In this document: piece after piece, positions 1 through 9,374 of the stretch | Layout: every line of letters begins with the position of its first letter | Position numbering within the stretch: position 1 is the first letter of the stretch | Position numbers and translations under genes: made by a program | The notes under the pieces: model-generated | What the model saw: only the letters and a program-made list of their open reading frames with translations | What the model was told of the DNA's origin: nothing | The model's database searches: none | Assembly: GCA_009777515.1 (NCBI GenBank) | Contig: WRLR01000001.1 | Span: forward strand, 1 to 64,000 | Length of the DNA: 64,000 bases | DNA from: Oscillospiraceae bacterium | GTDB lineage: Bacteria > Bacillota > Clostridia > WRLR01 | Reading direction: 5' to 3'

Positions 1-1
1 G

Positions 2-670
2 CTCGCATTCAACATGAGCGGCGGGTTGCAACCCAAGCTGGTCATAACAATAGCGGACGGCGCGCCCATCCCGACGGCGCCGACGCCGATCACGCCGCAA
101 ATGCCTGTCAACCCATTCGTCGATGTCCTGGGGACCGACTGGTTCATCGACGATGTAATATATGTCTACGACAAGGGCTTGATGATGGGCACAAACACCG
201 AACCCATGCGGTTCAGCCCGCAAATGACGACGACCCGCGCCATGATCGTGACCATTTTGTACCGCATGGAGGGTGAACCGGGCGCAACCGGTTTTGGCAA
301 CCCGTTTAGCGATGTAGCGGCGGGGCAATGGTACACAGATGCCGTATTATGGGCGGCGGCCAACGGCATCGTATCAGGCTATGGCGACGGTATATTCGGT
401 ACGGACGACGAAATCACAAGAGAGGACTTAGTGGTCATCCTCGACCGCTACGCCTTCTATGCAAGACTGACATTGCCCGCAATACGCGAATACATAGGCT
501 TCGCTGACGATGCGGAAATCGCCAGCTACGCTAAGGGCGCAGTGGAAAAATTCTACAAAGCCGGCATCGTCAACGGCATGCCGCACAACCTATTTGACCC
601 ATTAGGCGACGCCAAAAGGGCCGAAGTGGCCGCCATGCTGCACAGATTCCTGGAAGCGGCGGAACGATAA
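2..670 (+). CDS. SLH (S-layer homology) domain protein, C-terminal part; 5' end lies outside the window
   Basis: Open frame continues to the window start; repeats of the type FsDVaagqWYtdAVlwAaanGIvsGYgDGtFgtdd-ItRedlvvil. Confidence 0.85.
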   Translation, partial: LAFNMSGGLQPKLVITIADGAPIPTAPTPITPQMPVNPFVDVLGTDWFIDDVIYVYDKGLMMGTNTEPMRFSPQMTTTRAMIVTILYRMEGEPGATGFGNPFSDVAAGQWYTDAVLWAAANGIVSGYGDGIFGTDDEITREDLVVILDRYAFYARLTLPAIREYIGFADDAEIASYAKGAVEKFYKAGIVNGMPHNLFDPLGDAKRAEVAAMLHRFLEAAER

Positions 671-706
671 GCTTCGCAGGCAAATAGCATAATCGATACC
701 ATAGAG

Positions 707-750
707 AACGCGCCCGGCAAGGCACACCAATCCCTGCCGGGCGCGTTTTC
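707..750 (+). terminator. Rho-independent terminator-like hairpin after the SLH gene
   Basis: AACGCGCCCGGCA (707-719) pairs with TGCCGGGCGCGTT (735-747), followed by TT. Confidence 0.75.
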
Positions 751-833
751 GAAAAACGTTGAATACAACAAAGCCTGATATGAATTATGTGAGTACTGAT
801 ATTACTCAGCGAGTGAATACCAGTTATACGCTT

Positions 834-2963
834 TTATGGGTTGTTTATGAGTTGGCTTTCGTGTTTTTTGAAAAAATCTACGCGCTGCTCTAAAAATGTA
901 AATTTTATATTTTCCGGTTCCGGCGCCAGTTCATGCAGTGTCTTGAATATATTGTCCCAGGAAAAAAACGTCTTATTGTTGCAGCCCGGCAGCAGATAGT
1001 CCGCTATCATCTCCGCGCCGTTCGGCGCCAGTGGGTGCACGAGCACAGCGGCTACCCGCAGCATATGCAGCGTATCGGACAGGATTTGGCTACGCAAAAC
1101 GGCGCCGTCCGTCCCGCCGCCGGTATCGCCATCCGCATTGGCGGATTTGTCCACGGTGGCGGCTTTGTCCGCAGCGGAGTTTCTATCCGCAGCGGAGTCT
1201 TTGTCCGCTTTGTCGGCTTCTTTTATGCCCCTGTCCCAGTCTTTGTTGATGCGCCGGATATACGCGTCGAGCAGGTTCATCACCTGGTGGAACTCGCAGC
1301 GCGAAATCAGCGCCTCGTAGTCCAGCGCGGCCTCGGCGGCGGCGTCGCGCGCCCCCTGCGACGGCTGGGCGGCAGGGTGCGCGCCGCCATAGTGCTTCTG
1401 CGACGTGTAGAAGCATGAGCGGGCTATCCTGTTGAGCACGTTCGTCAAAAGATTGCCGTCCTTGAGCACCGGGTCCGCGTCCTTTTCGTTTGCGCCCGGG
1501 TTTAAGGGCTTGGGCGCGAAGCTTACGCTGCGCAGACCCAAGCCGAGGGCTAGGAAGTGCGCACGGAGCTGGTCGGCTGTGTAGTGCGCCAACAGCTCGT
1601 CGGCCATCGGCGGCTTGACGGCGCCGGAAGAGCTGGCTTTTTTATTTAAAAACAATATATGGTTGGATACGATAAGGTCTGTCAGCGACAGATCGCCGTC
1701 CCCCGGGGAGGCCGAAGGCTCGCTGCCCTGCATGCCGAGGAATATGGCTGTCTGCGCTGGGCCGTAAAAATAGATATTGTCCTGGCCGATGAACTGGTAG
1801 ACCTTCGCGCGGGGGCTGGCCCACCATTTTTTCCATTCGCCCTCCGGCGCTCCGTTTTCACTCAAATATGTGTCCGTGAACGAGATCGGCGCCCAGAGCG
1901 ATTCCGGCCACACCCATATGGTCAGCCCCTCCAGCCCGTCGAGCGGGGGGGCGGGGACGCCCCAGTCGAGATTGCCCGTAAGCCGGAACGGCACGATGGT
2001 CTTCCCCGTGCGGTACCGGATTCCGTTGGCGGAAAGGCGGCCGCAGGCGGCCTCGCGGTCGCCAAGCTGCGTGAAGACAAGCTTGACGCTCGATGATTTG
2101 CCGTCGTCCTCCAATTTGTATTCAGGCAGCCCTTCCAGCCCCTCCAGCTCCGCCAAAAAGTCGCGCATCAAGTATATGATGGGCGGTTCCAAAAACTCGT
2201 TAATGCCCTTGGCTACAAACGGCCTGGTGGTCGCCCGCCCGCCAAACTCGTCGGCCCATTTTTGCAAAAGTGGGCGCAACTCCTCCATTTTTACATACCA
2301 ATTTACTGACTCGCGCAGCTCGGGGGTCTTGCCGGATAGCGAGCTTATTGGCGCGATTAGGTCCTGCGGCATGTATTGGTGGCCGAGATCGCACTCGTCG
2401 GCGTATCCCTTTTCGGACCTGCAGCCCTCGACGGGGCACCGCCCGATAACCTGCCGCCCGTTCAGGAAAACGCCCCGCTCCGTGTCGTAAAACTGCGCGC
2501 TTGACATCTTTGCCAAATGCCCGTTTGCATGCAGCCCGCGCAGAAAAAGATCGGACATGTCTTTATGGCGCCTGGCTGCCGGCTCGACGCTGGAGCCGCC
2601 AAAAAAGTCTAACGATATTTTATAGTCGGCAAGCGTTTTTTTGTGCGCTTCGTAGTTGCTTTGCGCTAGCTGCTCTATCGTGCCGCCGTACTCGCCCGAC
2701 TCCACGCGCTTCCTGTAGTCCTCCGCCAGCGGGGAGCCGTAGCAGTCGGTGCCGGACACAAAAATGACGTTTTCGCTTCCGATGCGGTCGCGCAGGAAAC
2801 GCGCGAGCATGTCCGCGTGGACATAGTAGCCGCCGATATGGGCAAAGTGCAGGGGCTTGTTGCCGTACGGCATCCCGCCCGTGACGACCGCCCGCTCCGG
2901 GAACGCCGGGCGCGCCGCCTTTTTTTTGTTTAATGAACCGTTATCATTATCCATATGATACAA
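834..2963 (-). CDS. metG: Methionyl-tRNA synthetase-like class I tRNA ligase (divergent signatures)
   Basis: Class I fold order, VSGTDCYGSPLAEDYRKR, zinc-knuckle-like CPVEGC..CDLGH, WVWPESLWAPISF; HIGH/KMSKS motifs are degenerate (HFAH, KASSS). ATG at 2954 is an alternative start. Confidence 0.75.
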   Translation of the reverse strand: MYHMDNDNGSLNKKKAARPAFPERAVVTGGMPYGNKPLHFAHIGGYYVHADMLARFLRDRIGSENVIFVSGTDCYGSPLAEDYRKRVESGEYGGTIEQLAQSNYEAHKKTLADYKISLDFFGGSSVEPAARRHKDMSDLFLRGLHANGHLAKMSSAQFYDTERGVFLNGRQVIGRCPVEGCRSEKGYADECDLGHQYMPQDLIAPISSLSGKTPELRESVNWYVKMEELRPLLQKWADEFGGRATTRPFVAKGINEFLEPPIIYLMRDFLAELEGLEGLPEYKLEDDGKSSSVKLVFTQLGDREAACGRLSANGIRYRTGKTIVPFRLTGNLDWGVPAPPLDGLEGLTIWVWPESLWAPISFTDTYLSENGAPEGEWKKWWASPRAKVYQFIGQDNIYFYGPAQTAIFLGMQGSEPSASPGDGDLSLTDLIVSNHILFLNKKASSSGAVKPPMADELLAHYTADQLRAHFLALGLGLRSVSFAPKPLNPGANEKDADPVLKDGNLLTNVLNRIARSCFYTSQKHYGGAHPAAQPSQGARDAAAEAALDYEALISRCEFHQVMNLLDAYIRRINKDWDRGIKEADKADKDSAADRNSAADKAATVDKSANADGDTGGGTDGAVLRSQILSDTLHMLRVAAVLVHPLAPNGAEMIADYLLPGCNNKTFFSWDNIFKTLHELAPEPENIKFTFLEQRVDFFKKHESQLINNP

Positions 2964-2992
2964 TGCCTCAATTCATATACCTTGTGGTACAC

Positions 2993-3011
2993 GGACGAAC
3001 ACTGTTCGTCC
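2993..3011. repeat. Solo 19-bp palindromic hairpin GGACGAACACTGTTCGTCC
   Basis: Palindrome apart from the central base; same core pattern as the hairpins at 24668, 24731, 29814 and 29885. Confidence 0.8.
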
Positions 3012-3107
3012 CTACATGCGCCTGTGAACCTGCGGAGCGGTCGCAAACCATCCGTTTGGGACGGCTCGGCTTTCTTCCGGTCCTCTATCAACCTTATTAT
3101 ATGCAAA

Positions 3108-4553
3108 TCACAAAAGGCCTATGGCCGCTTCCAGCCTCCTTACGCTCTCATCGCGCCCCAGGATTTCAAGGATCTCGACGGCGCCGCCCGGCGTCACCGG
3201 CAGCCCGGACAGGGCGACGCGCAGCGGCCATAGGAGCTGGCCGCTTTTCATTCCGTTCTCCGACGCGTGCGCGTTCAGGGCGGCGTGGATGGTATCGCCG
3301 TCCCAGTGCGCCAGCCCCCGCAGGAGCGGCAGAGCGGCGGACAGTGCGGTTTTTGCCGTCGCAGCGTCGGTCTTCATTTTTTTATGCGTGTAGAGATCGG
3401 CGGAGAAAGCGGGCATCGCTTCCAAAAAACCGATCATGTCGGGTATTTCGCTCAAAACCTCTGTGCGCCTGGACAGCGTCTGCGCTATCTTCATAGTGTC
3501 CAGGCGGGGGTCCTTGATGGCCTTTTTTATATATGGCAGCGCGAGCGCATGGAACTCCTCCGGGGATTTGCGGCGGATGTATTCCGCGTTGAAATACCGG
3601 AGCTTAGCCATGTCCATATTTGAAGGCGATTTGCTGATGCCCCCGATGGAAAAAACGCGCGTCAGCTCGTCGAGCGTGTAGAACTCGCGGTTGTCGGGCG
3701 GGGACCAGCCCAGCATGGCGATGAAATTGATCACTGCTTCGGGCAGGTAGCCCATGTCCAGCAGGTCGACGAACGAGGGGTCGCCCTCCCGCTTGGACAG
3801 CTTGCGGCCGCCCTCCTTCACTATCTGCGGGAGGTGGACATATACCGGGACGTCCCACCCGAAGGACTCGTACAGCAGATTGTATTTGGGCGTGGACGAC
3901 AAATATTCCGAGCCGCGAATGACATGCGTTATCGCCATTTGGTGATCGTCCACGACATTGGCGAAGTTGTATGTGGGCAGGCCGTCCGACTTCAATAGTA
4001 TTTGGTCTTCTAGCTCGCTGTTGTCGAACTCGATTTCGCCATATACGGCGTCCACAAACACCGTTTTTCCCGACGCGGGCATTTTTTGGCGTATGACGAA
4101 CTCGTCGCCCCGCTCCAGCCTGCCCCGGACGTCGTCCGGCTGCAGGGACAGGCAGTGCCGGTCGTACATGTTCGTCTTGCCGGCCGCCTCGTTTTCGGCC
4201 CTCAGCGCGGCGAGCCGCTCCTTTGTGCAGAAACAATAATACGCGGCGCCCCGGTCAATCAGCTCCTTCGCATGGTCCATATAGCCGTCCTTGCGCTCGC
4301 TTTGGATATATGGGCCGTACGGGCCGCCGACGTCAGGCCCCTCGTCGTGCCGGAGGCCGGCCATGCGGAGCGATTCGTAGACCAGCTCGATCGCGCCTTC
4401 GACCAGCCGGTTTTGGTCGGTGTCTTCGATGCGCAGGATAAAACTCCCGTTTTGGGATTTCGCTATCAGGTACTCATAGAGCGCGGTCCGGAGGTTGCCT
4501 ACATGCATGGAACCGGTCGGGCTGGGCGCGTACCGTGTGCGGATTGCCGCCAT
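3108..4553 (-). CDS. gltX: Glutamate--tRNA ligase
   Basis: RTRYAPSPTGSMHVGNLRTALYEYL, FILRIEDTDQNR, KLSKREGD. Confidence 0.95.
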   Translation of the reverse strand: MAAIRTRYAPSPTGSMHVGNLRTALYEYLIAKSQNGSFILRIEDTDQNRLVEGAIELVYESLRMAGLRHDEGPDVGGPYGPYIQSERKDGYMDHAKELIDRGAAYYCFCTKERLAALRAENEAAGKTNMYDRHCLSLQPDDVRGRLERGDEFVIRQKMPASGKTVFVDAVYGEIEFDNSELEDQILLKSDGLPTYNFANVVDDHQMAITHVIRGSEYLSSTPKYNLLYESFGWDVPVYVHLPQIVKEGGRKLSKREGDPSFVDLLDMGYLPEAVINFIAMLGWSPPDNREFYTLDELTRVFSIGGISKSPSNMDMAKLRYFNAEYIRRKSPEEFHALALPYIKKAIKDPRLDTMKIAQTLSRRTEVLSEIPDMIGFLEAMPAFSADLYTHKKMKTDAATAKTALSAALPLLRGLAHWDGDTIHAALNAHASENGMKSGQLLWPLRVALSGLPVTPGGAVEILEILGRDESVRRLEAAIGLL

Positions 4554-4711
4554 GGCTGTACTCCTTCATCATGATTAATCATGATTAATTGATAATAATT
4601 ATTTGAAATTAATGGTAAATAGCATTATGTTTGCTATGGGCAATTATTATGGATAATTAATATTGCATTATACAGCTATATGCGGTATCTTACAAGAAAA
4701 ATCAATTCGAG

Positions 4712-6793
4712 GTGCGCATGGATAACGCGGGCAACGGTATTTTAATGCACAAGGTGACGGTTAGCCGGGGTGTGGTCGACAGTGGTGGCGGAATCGCCGG
4801 CGGTAGGGAGCTAACGCTAAGCGCCGAGCACGGCGAGAATCTGTACCATTTGCTGAGGCGATCGGGCGTCGGCCTGGTCGCGCCCTGCGGAGGGGGGAGG
4901 CGCTGCGGCAAATGTCTTGTGCGCGTCATCACGGACTTGTCCGATATGGCCCCGCCCTCGCCGGAGGAAAAAATGCTGTTGACGGACGCATCATTGGAAG
5001 GCGGACTCCGCCTCGCGTGCTTTATCGACGTCGTTTGTGATATGTCAATCGCACTGGCGCCCTCGTCCGCCGCGACCGCGAAAATTATGACGTCCGGCGT
5101 CGAGCTGGAGTTAGCGCCGTCGCCGTTCGTGAGAAAATATGCCATCGACGTTGAAGCGCAAACGTTGAGCTCGCAGGCCCCGGACGCGGAAAATATAGCG
5201 AAGGCCCTCTCCGGGGTATTGGCGGCTCAGCCCGCTTCTGCGCCTGCATCGCACCCCGCGCCCTCTGCGTCGCCTGCTCAGCCCACGTCGCTCGCGCAAC
5301 CCGCACCATCTGCACCGCCCGTGCCGCCCGCGTCACCCGCGCCGTCTGCGCCCGAAACACCATTGTACAGCGGCACTGCCGCCATCGCCCCTGATATTTT
5401 TGCCGGCGCCGACATATTGAGAACCTTGCCGGACGCCGTCGCTCAGGGCGGTGGCCGCGTCACCTGCGTCCTGGCGGGCAGGCGGATCACGGGCGTCGAG
5501 CCGGGCGATACGAGCGGGCGCTGCTTTGGCGCCGCGTTTGATTTGGGCACCACGACGATTGCCGGCTACCTGTACGACATGGCGGACGGTAGGCTGGCCG
5601 CTGTGGCCTCTGCGTTGAATCCGCAGGCCGCGTACGGCGCCGACGTGATAACAAGGATCAACTATGCCTCGGCCGAATCGGGTGGGGCGGAGGAAATGAG
5701 GGAGTGCGCCCTGCGCGAAATCAACCTGATGCTTTCGCGGCTGGCAGGGCAGTGCGGCGCCGAGCCGGGCGATATCTATAGCGTATATGTAACCGGGAAC
5801 ACGACGATGCTCCATTTATTTATGGGGCTGCCTGCGGCGAAAATAGCCGTCGCCCCGTTCATCCCGGTCACGACGGGCATGTGCTTGATGTCCCGGCGGG
5901 AGTCGGGGCTTTTGATGAGCGAATCCGGCGTCGCCGTGTGCCTGCCGGGCGTTTCCGCGTATGTCGGCGCGGATACGCTGGCGGCCGTCCTGGCATGCGG
6001 CATGGATGCCTCCGACGATATGAACGTGCTCATCGACATCGGCACGAACGGCGAAATAGTCGTCGGCGGCAGGGGGGATCTGTACGCCTGCTCGACGGCA
6101 GCCGGGCCCGCCTTTGAAGGGGCGAGCATCAGTTGCGGGGTGGGCGGCGTGGAGGGAGCTGTCGACTCCGTGCAGTTTGGCGCTGACGGCGCCGTTACGC
6201 TCACCACTATCGGGGGCGCGCCCGCGATTGGCATATGCGGGTCGGGCCTGGTGGACGCGGTCGCGCAGATGCTCCGCCACAAAATCATCGACGAAACGGG
6301 CAGGCTGCTGGAAGCCGACGAGGCGGAGGACGAGGGGGCGCCGCGCGCCCTGTGCGACCGCCTGGTCACATTGGGCGACGGGGCGCGCGCGTTCATGCTG
6401 GCGCCCGCCGGGGACATGCAGATAGGCATTTACATCACGCAGCGCGACGTGCGTGAAATACAGAACGCGAAAGCCGCCATAGCGGCCGGCATACAGACGC
6501 TGCTCAAAAAGGCCGGGCTCGGCGCCGGGGACATTGGCCGCCTTTACCTGGCGGGCGGGTTCGGCAACTACATAAGGGTGCAGAGCGCCCTGGACATAGG
6601 CCTGATATTGCGCGACTTCGAAGGGCGGATAACCCCTGCGGGCAACGCCGCCGGCGCCGGGGCGTCCGCTGCGCTGCTGTCGACCGAAGCCGTTGGCCGC
6701 CTCACGGAGATGTCGCGCAAGGTAAAATATATCGAGTTGTCCGCCTCCCCCGATTTCACCAACGCATATATCGAATGCATGACCTTTGAATGA
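4712..6793 (+). CDS. ASKHA/DUF4445 protein with N-terminal 2Fe-2S ferredoxin domain (RACo-type corrinoid-protein activator family)
   Basis: CGGGRRCGKCLVRV ferredoxin motif; GAAFDLGTTTIAGYLYDM, NTTMLHLFMGLP, IDIGTNGEIVVG, LAGGFGNYI. Confidence 0.88.
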   Translation: MRMDNAGNGILMHKVTVSRGVVDSGGGIAGGRELTLSAEHGENLYHLLRRSGVGLVAPCGGGRRCGKCLVRVITDLSDMAPPSPEEKMLLTDASLEGGLRLACFIDVVCDMSIALAPSSAATAKIMTSGVELELAPSPFVRKYAIDVEAQTLSSQAPDAENIAKALSGVLAAQPASAPASHPAPSASPAQPTSLAQPAPSAPPVPPASPAPSAPETPLYSGTAAIAPDIFAGADILRTLPDAVAQGGGRVTCVLAGRRITGVEPGDTSGRCFGAAFDLGTTTIAGYLYDMADGRLAAVASALNPQAAYGADVITRINYASAESGGAEEMRECALREINLMLSRLAGQCGAEPGDIYSVYVTGNTTMLHLFMGLPAAKIAVAPFIPVTTGMCLMSRRESGLLMSESGVAVCLPGVSAYVGADTLAAVLACGMDASDDMNVLIDIGTNGEIVVGGRGDLYACSTAAGPAFEGASISCGVGGVEGAVDSVQFGADGAVTLTTIGGAPAIGICGSGLVDAVAQMLRHKIIDETGRLLEADEAEDEGAPRALCDRLVTLGDGARAFMLAPAGDMQIGIYITQRDVREIQNAKAAIAAGIQTLLKKAGLGAGDIGRLYLAGGFGNYIRVQSALDIGLILRDFEGRITPAGNAAGAGASAALLSTEAVGRLTEMSRKVKYIELSASPDFTNAYIECMTFE

Positions 6794-6907
6794 AAGCCGC
6801 CAAGAGCTAATCGAAAAAAAACGCAAATAAAAAACCAACGACCCTAAGGCCGTTGGCGTTTATTGCTTGTTTTTTTAGTAAGGCCCGGTACTGCCGGGCT
6901 GTAGCCT

Positions 6908-6990
6908 ACGTGCGGCTGATGTGCTGCTGACGTTCAGTAGATGAGACTGACGTACAGTAGATGTGTGGCTGAAATGCGGCTGACGTCTTA
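6908..6990. repeat. Degenerate ~20-bp tandem repeat (GCTGACGTTCAGTAGATGA-type)
   Basis: ctgacgttcagtagatga / gactgacgtacagtagatgt / gtggctgaaatgcggctgacg. Confidence 0.55.
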
Positions 6991-7269
6991 GACGTTAATC
7001 ATATCTTTCAGGCTTTTGCCCGCCTTAAAGACAGGGGCCTTGGACGCAGGAATCTGGATCTCCTGGCTGGTCTGCGGGTTGCGCCCCTTGCGAGCGGCTC
7101 TTTTGCGTACTTCGAAAGTGCCAAAGCCAACGAGAACTACCTTGTCGTCTGCCTTAAGCGCGTCTTCAATGGCCGAAAGCGTCGCGTTCAACGCGGTCTC
7201 GCTGCTTTTTTTGTTTAAACCGGATTTTTCGGATATGGCATAGATTAAATCAGTCTTATTCATCCTCAA
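6988..7269 (-). CDS. hup: HU family DNA-binding protein
   Basis: MNKTDLIYAISEKSGLNKK...VLVGFGTFEVRKRAARKGRNPQTSQEIQIPASKAPVFKAGKSLKD. Confidence 0.96.
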   Translation of the reverse strand: MRMNKTDLIYAISEKSGLNKKSSETALNATLSAIEDALKADDKVVLVGFGTFEVRKRAARKGRNPQTSQEIQIPASKAPVFKAGKSLKDMINV

Positions 7270-7379
7270 AAAAACCTCCTAATATTGAAATACGCAAACA
7301 TTTTATACTCAAAAGTGAGTAACGTCAAGCGTTTAAAGAAATCTTTTGTTTTAAATTGCCCTTTTTTATTGCGCTTTAG

Positions 7380-7439
7380 TGCGCCCGGATGTGCGATCGG
7401 AGGTGCGATCGGAGGTGCGCCCGGACGCGCCCGCCGACG
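7380..7439. repeat. 12-bp tandem repeat, 5 copies
   Basis: tgcgcccggatg|tgcgatcggagg|tgcgatcggagg|tgcgcccggacg|cgcccgccgacg. Confidence 0.85.
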
Positions 7440-7640
7440 CGATATTTGCCGCCTGCCATCGAGGGCCTGCGGCGCAGATTGTTATTTTAGGTCTGGTATG
7501 ATGCGAACCAATGCTATATAATGTAATAATAATGCTAAAAGGAAAGCTATTAAGGAAAAAAGACTTATATGAAGCCTGATATTATATGCGACCCTTTTAC
7601 AAATGATCTTTTGCCGCCATAGCGCCGGAGAAAAATACTT

Positions 7641-9065
7641 ATGATTAATTACAAGGTTAGGGTTTACAGGGCTTTCGTTATTGTGCTTGCTGCCGTCGTC
7701 GTCGCAGCATTTGTCATATTCCAACTGACCCAGTTAATCACAAACGGTATAGCGCACTTGTCGGGCGCCACATCAAAAGCAAATTCGGAAATCGCCTCGA
7801 CCGAGGCTGGTGTCGCCGCGCCCGTAACGGCGCACACAGCTCAAAGCACAATCGGCGCGCAGGGCGCCACCACGACGCAAGGCACCGGCAATTCTCCTGG
7901 CGGTTGGCTGGGCGGCGGCGCAGACGGCGCGTTTGCGGGCTATCTGGGGCTGGCCGACGCGGCTGCAGGGTCCATAGTGGACGCCGACAGGTTTTTCGAG
8001 GTCAAAATGGCACGGAGCGGGGCGAACGCCGCCGTCCCGAATGGCATTTATTCGAAAGAGGGCTTGTCGCTGATGGCTGCCGCCGGGGCGGGCGCCGGGT
8101 ATGAAAATATTCTCGAGGACGTCCAGAGCGCGTATGGAACGGATGGCTCGAACGGTCCGAGCGGCTCGAACGGCTCGAGTGGCGCCGGCGACGCGGTAGA
8201 CGCCGGTGACGCGGGCGCTGCAGTAGACGCGGGAGACGCGGGCGCTGCGGGCGACGGCAGCCTTTCGCTGCCCCAGCAGTTGGCCGCGCGCGCCGCGCTG
8301 TACCCGAACAGCCCGCTTTCAGCCGTAAACACCGCCGCCACCATCGACGCCCCCTTCAACCATCTCCAACTCTCGTCATACGCGTCGCCGCTGGCAGGCG
8401 CCATGCTGTACGCAAACATGCTGCTCGAGGACAACAGGGACGCTATCGATTCTCTGGTGGCGCACGCGGATCGCCCCAGAAGGCCCATTTACCTGACCAT
8501 TGACGACGGGCCCTCGTCCTTGACAGGGCAGTTTCTCGATATTTTAAGGGAAAAGGGCGTACGCGCGACCTTTTTCGTGGTCGGGGCCAACGCCAGGCGC
8601 CACCCCGACGTCATACGCGAGATGTACGAGGGCGGGCACTGCATAGCCAACCACAGCTATACACACGACTACAACAGGCTTTACCAGTCGTCCTCCTCCC
8701 TGCGTTCGGAGCTGACGCGGTGCGACAACGTAATCAACGACATTTTGGGCTTCCAGTACACGTCCGGGATTTTTCGCTTCCCGGGCGGCAGCTCATATAA
8801 AACGGCTACCCAGTACAAAAGCGCGGTGAGGAACATGGGCTACAGGTATTATGACTGGAACTGCCTGAACGGCGACGCGCAGATAAGGGACAAATCGGCG
8901 GACAGCCTGTACAACTATATGCTGTCCACATACAAGGACCAATATGAAGTCATACTGCTGATGCACGACTCCGACACCAAGCAGACGACCGTCGACATGC
9001 TCGGGAGGGCCATAGACTTTTTCATAGAGAACGATTATGAGTTCTTCACGCTTGACGAAAAATAG
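7641..9065 (+). CDS. Membrane-anchored polysaccharide deacetylase (NodB/CE4 family)
   Basis: N-terminal TM; RPIYLTIDDGPSSLTGQFLDIL, GVRATFFVVG, GGHCIANHSYTHDY, RFPGGSS, VILLMHDS. Confidence 0.93.
   Translation: MINYKVRVYRAFVIVLAAVVVAAFVIFQLTQLITNGIAHLSGATSKANSEIASTEAGVAAPVTAHTAQSTIGAQGATTTQGTGNSPGGWLGGGADGAFAGYLGLADAAAGSIVDADRFFEVKMARSGANAAVPNGIYSKEGLSLMAAAGAGAGYENILEDVQSAYGTDGSNGPSGSNGSSGAGDAVDAGDAGAAVDAGDAGAAGDGSLSLPQQLAARAALYPNSPLSAVNTAATIDAPFNHLQLSSYASPLAGAMLYANMLLEDNRDAIDSLVAHADRPRRPIYLTIDDGPSSLTGQFLDILREKGVRATFFVVGANARRHPDVIREMYEGGHCIANHSYTHDYNRLYQSSSSLRSELTRCDNVINDILGFQYTSGIFRFPGGSSYKTATQYKSAVRNMGYRYYDWNCLNGDAQIRDKSADSLYNYMLSTYKDQYEVILLMHDSDTKQTTVDMLGRAIDFFIENDYEFFTLDEK
8142..8262 (+). 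repeat. In-frame low-complexity repeat (GSNGPSGSNGSSGAGDAVDAGDAGAAVDAGDAGAAGDG) in the deacetylase linker
   Basis: DNA-level repeats of g(a/c)cgcgggcgctgc and agacgc(c/g)gg. Confidence 0.8.
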
Positions 9066-9149
9066 CATCGGCGTATAATGATAAATGGCATATAAATAAA
9101 AATGGCATAAAATGTTAATAATAACAGCAGGTTGCCATCTGGGAGGTTA

Positions 9150-9368
9150 ATGATGACTAAAGTATCAAAGGATATGATCATATCGGACGTGCTGCATCTT
9201 GACATCGGCACGGCGCCGATCTTTTTGGCGAACGGTATGCATTGCATTGGCTGCCCGTCGGCCAGCGGCGAGTCGATAGAAGACGCCTGCATGGTGCACG
9301 GCATGGACCCCGACAAGCTCATCGGCGAGCTGAACAGCTATTTTGAAAACAGCGCCACATCTGTTTAG
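9150..9368 (+). CDS. DUF1858 domain protein (small redox-disulfide-type, CxxC)
   Basis: MMTKVSKDMIISDVLHLDIGTAPIFLANGMHCIGCPSASGESIEDACMVHGMDPDKLIGELN. Confidence 0.88.
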   Translation: MMTKVSKDMIISDVLHLDIGTAPIFLANGMHCIGCPSASGESIEDACMVHGMDPDKLIGELNSYFENSATSV

Positions 9369-9374
9369 CCCATA

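Noticed and set aside
2964-3107. T-box riboswitch upstream of the metG-like gene
   Set aside because: The leader is short and contains the hairpin repeat at 2993-3011; no T-box consensus (TGGNACCGCG) seen on the minus strand.
5816-6838. 340-aa minus-strand ORF opposite the RACo-like gene
   Set aside because: Antisense shadow of a conserved gene.
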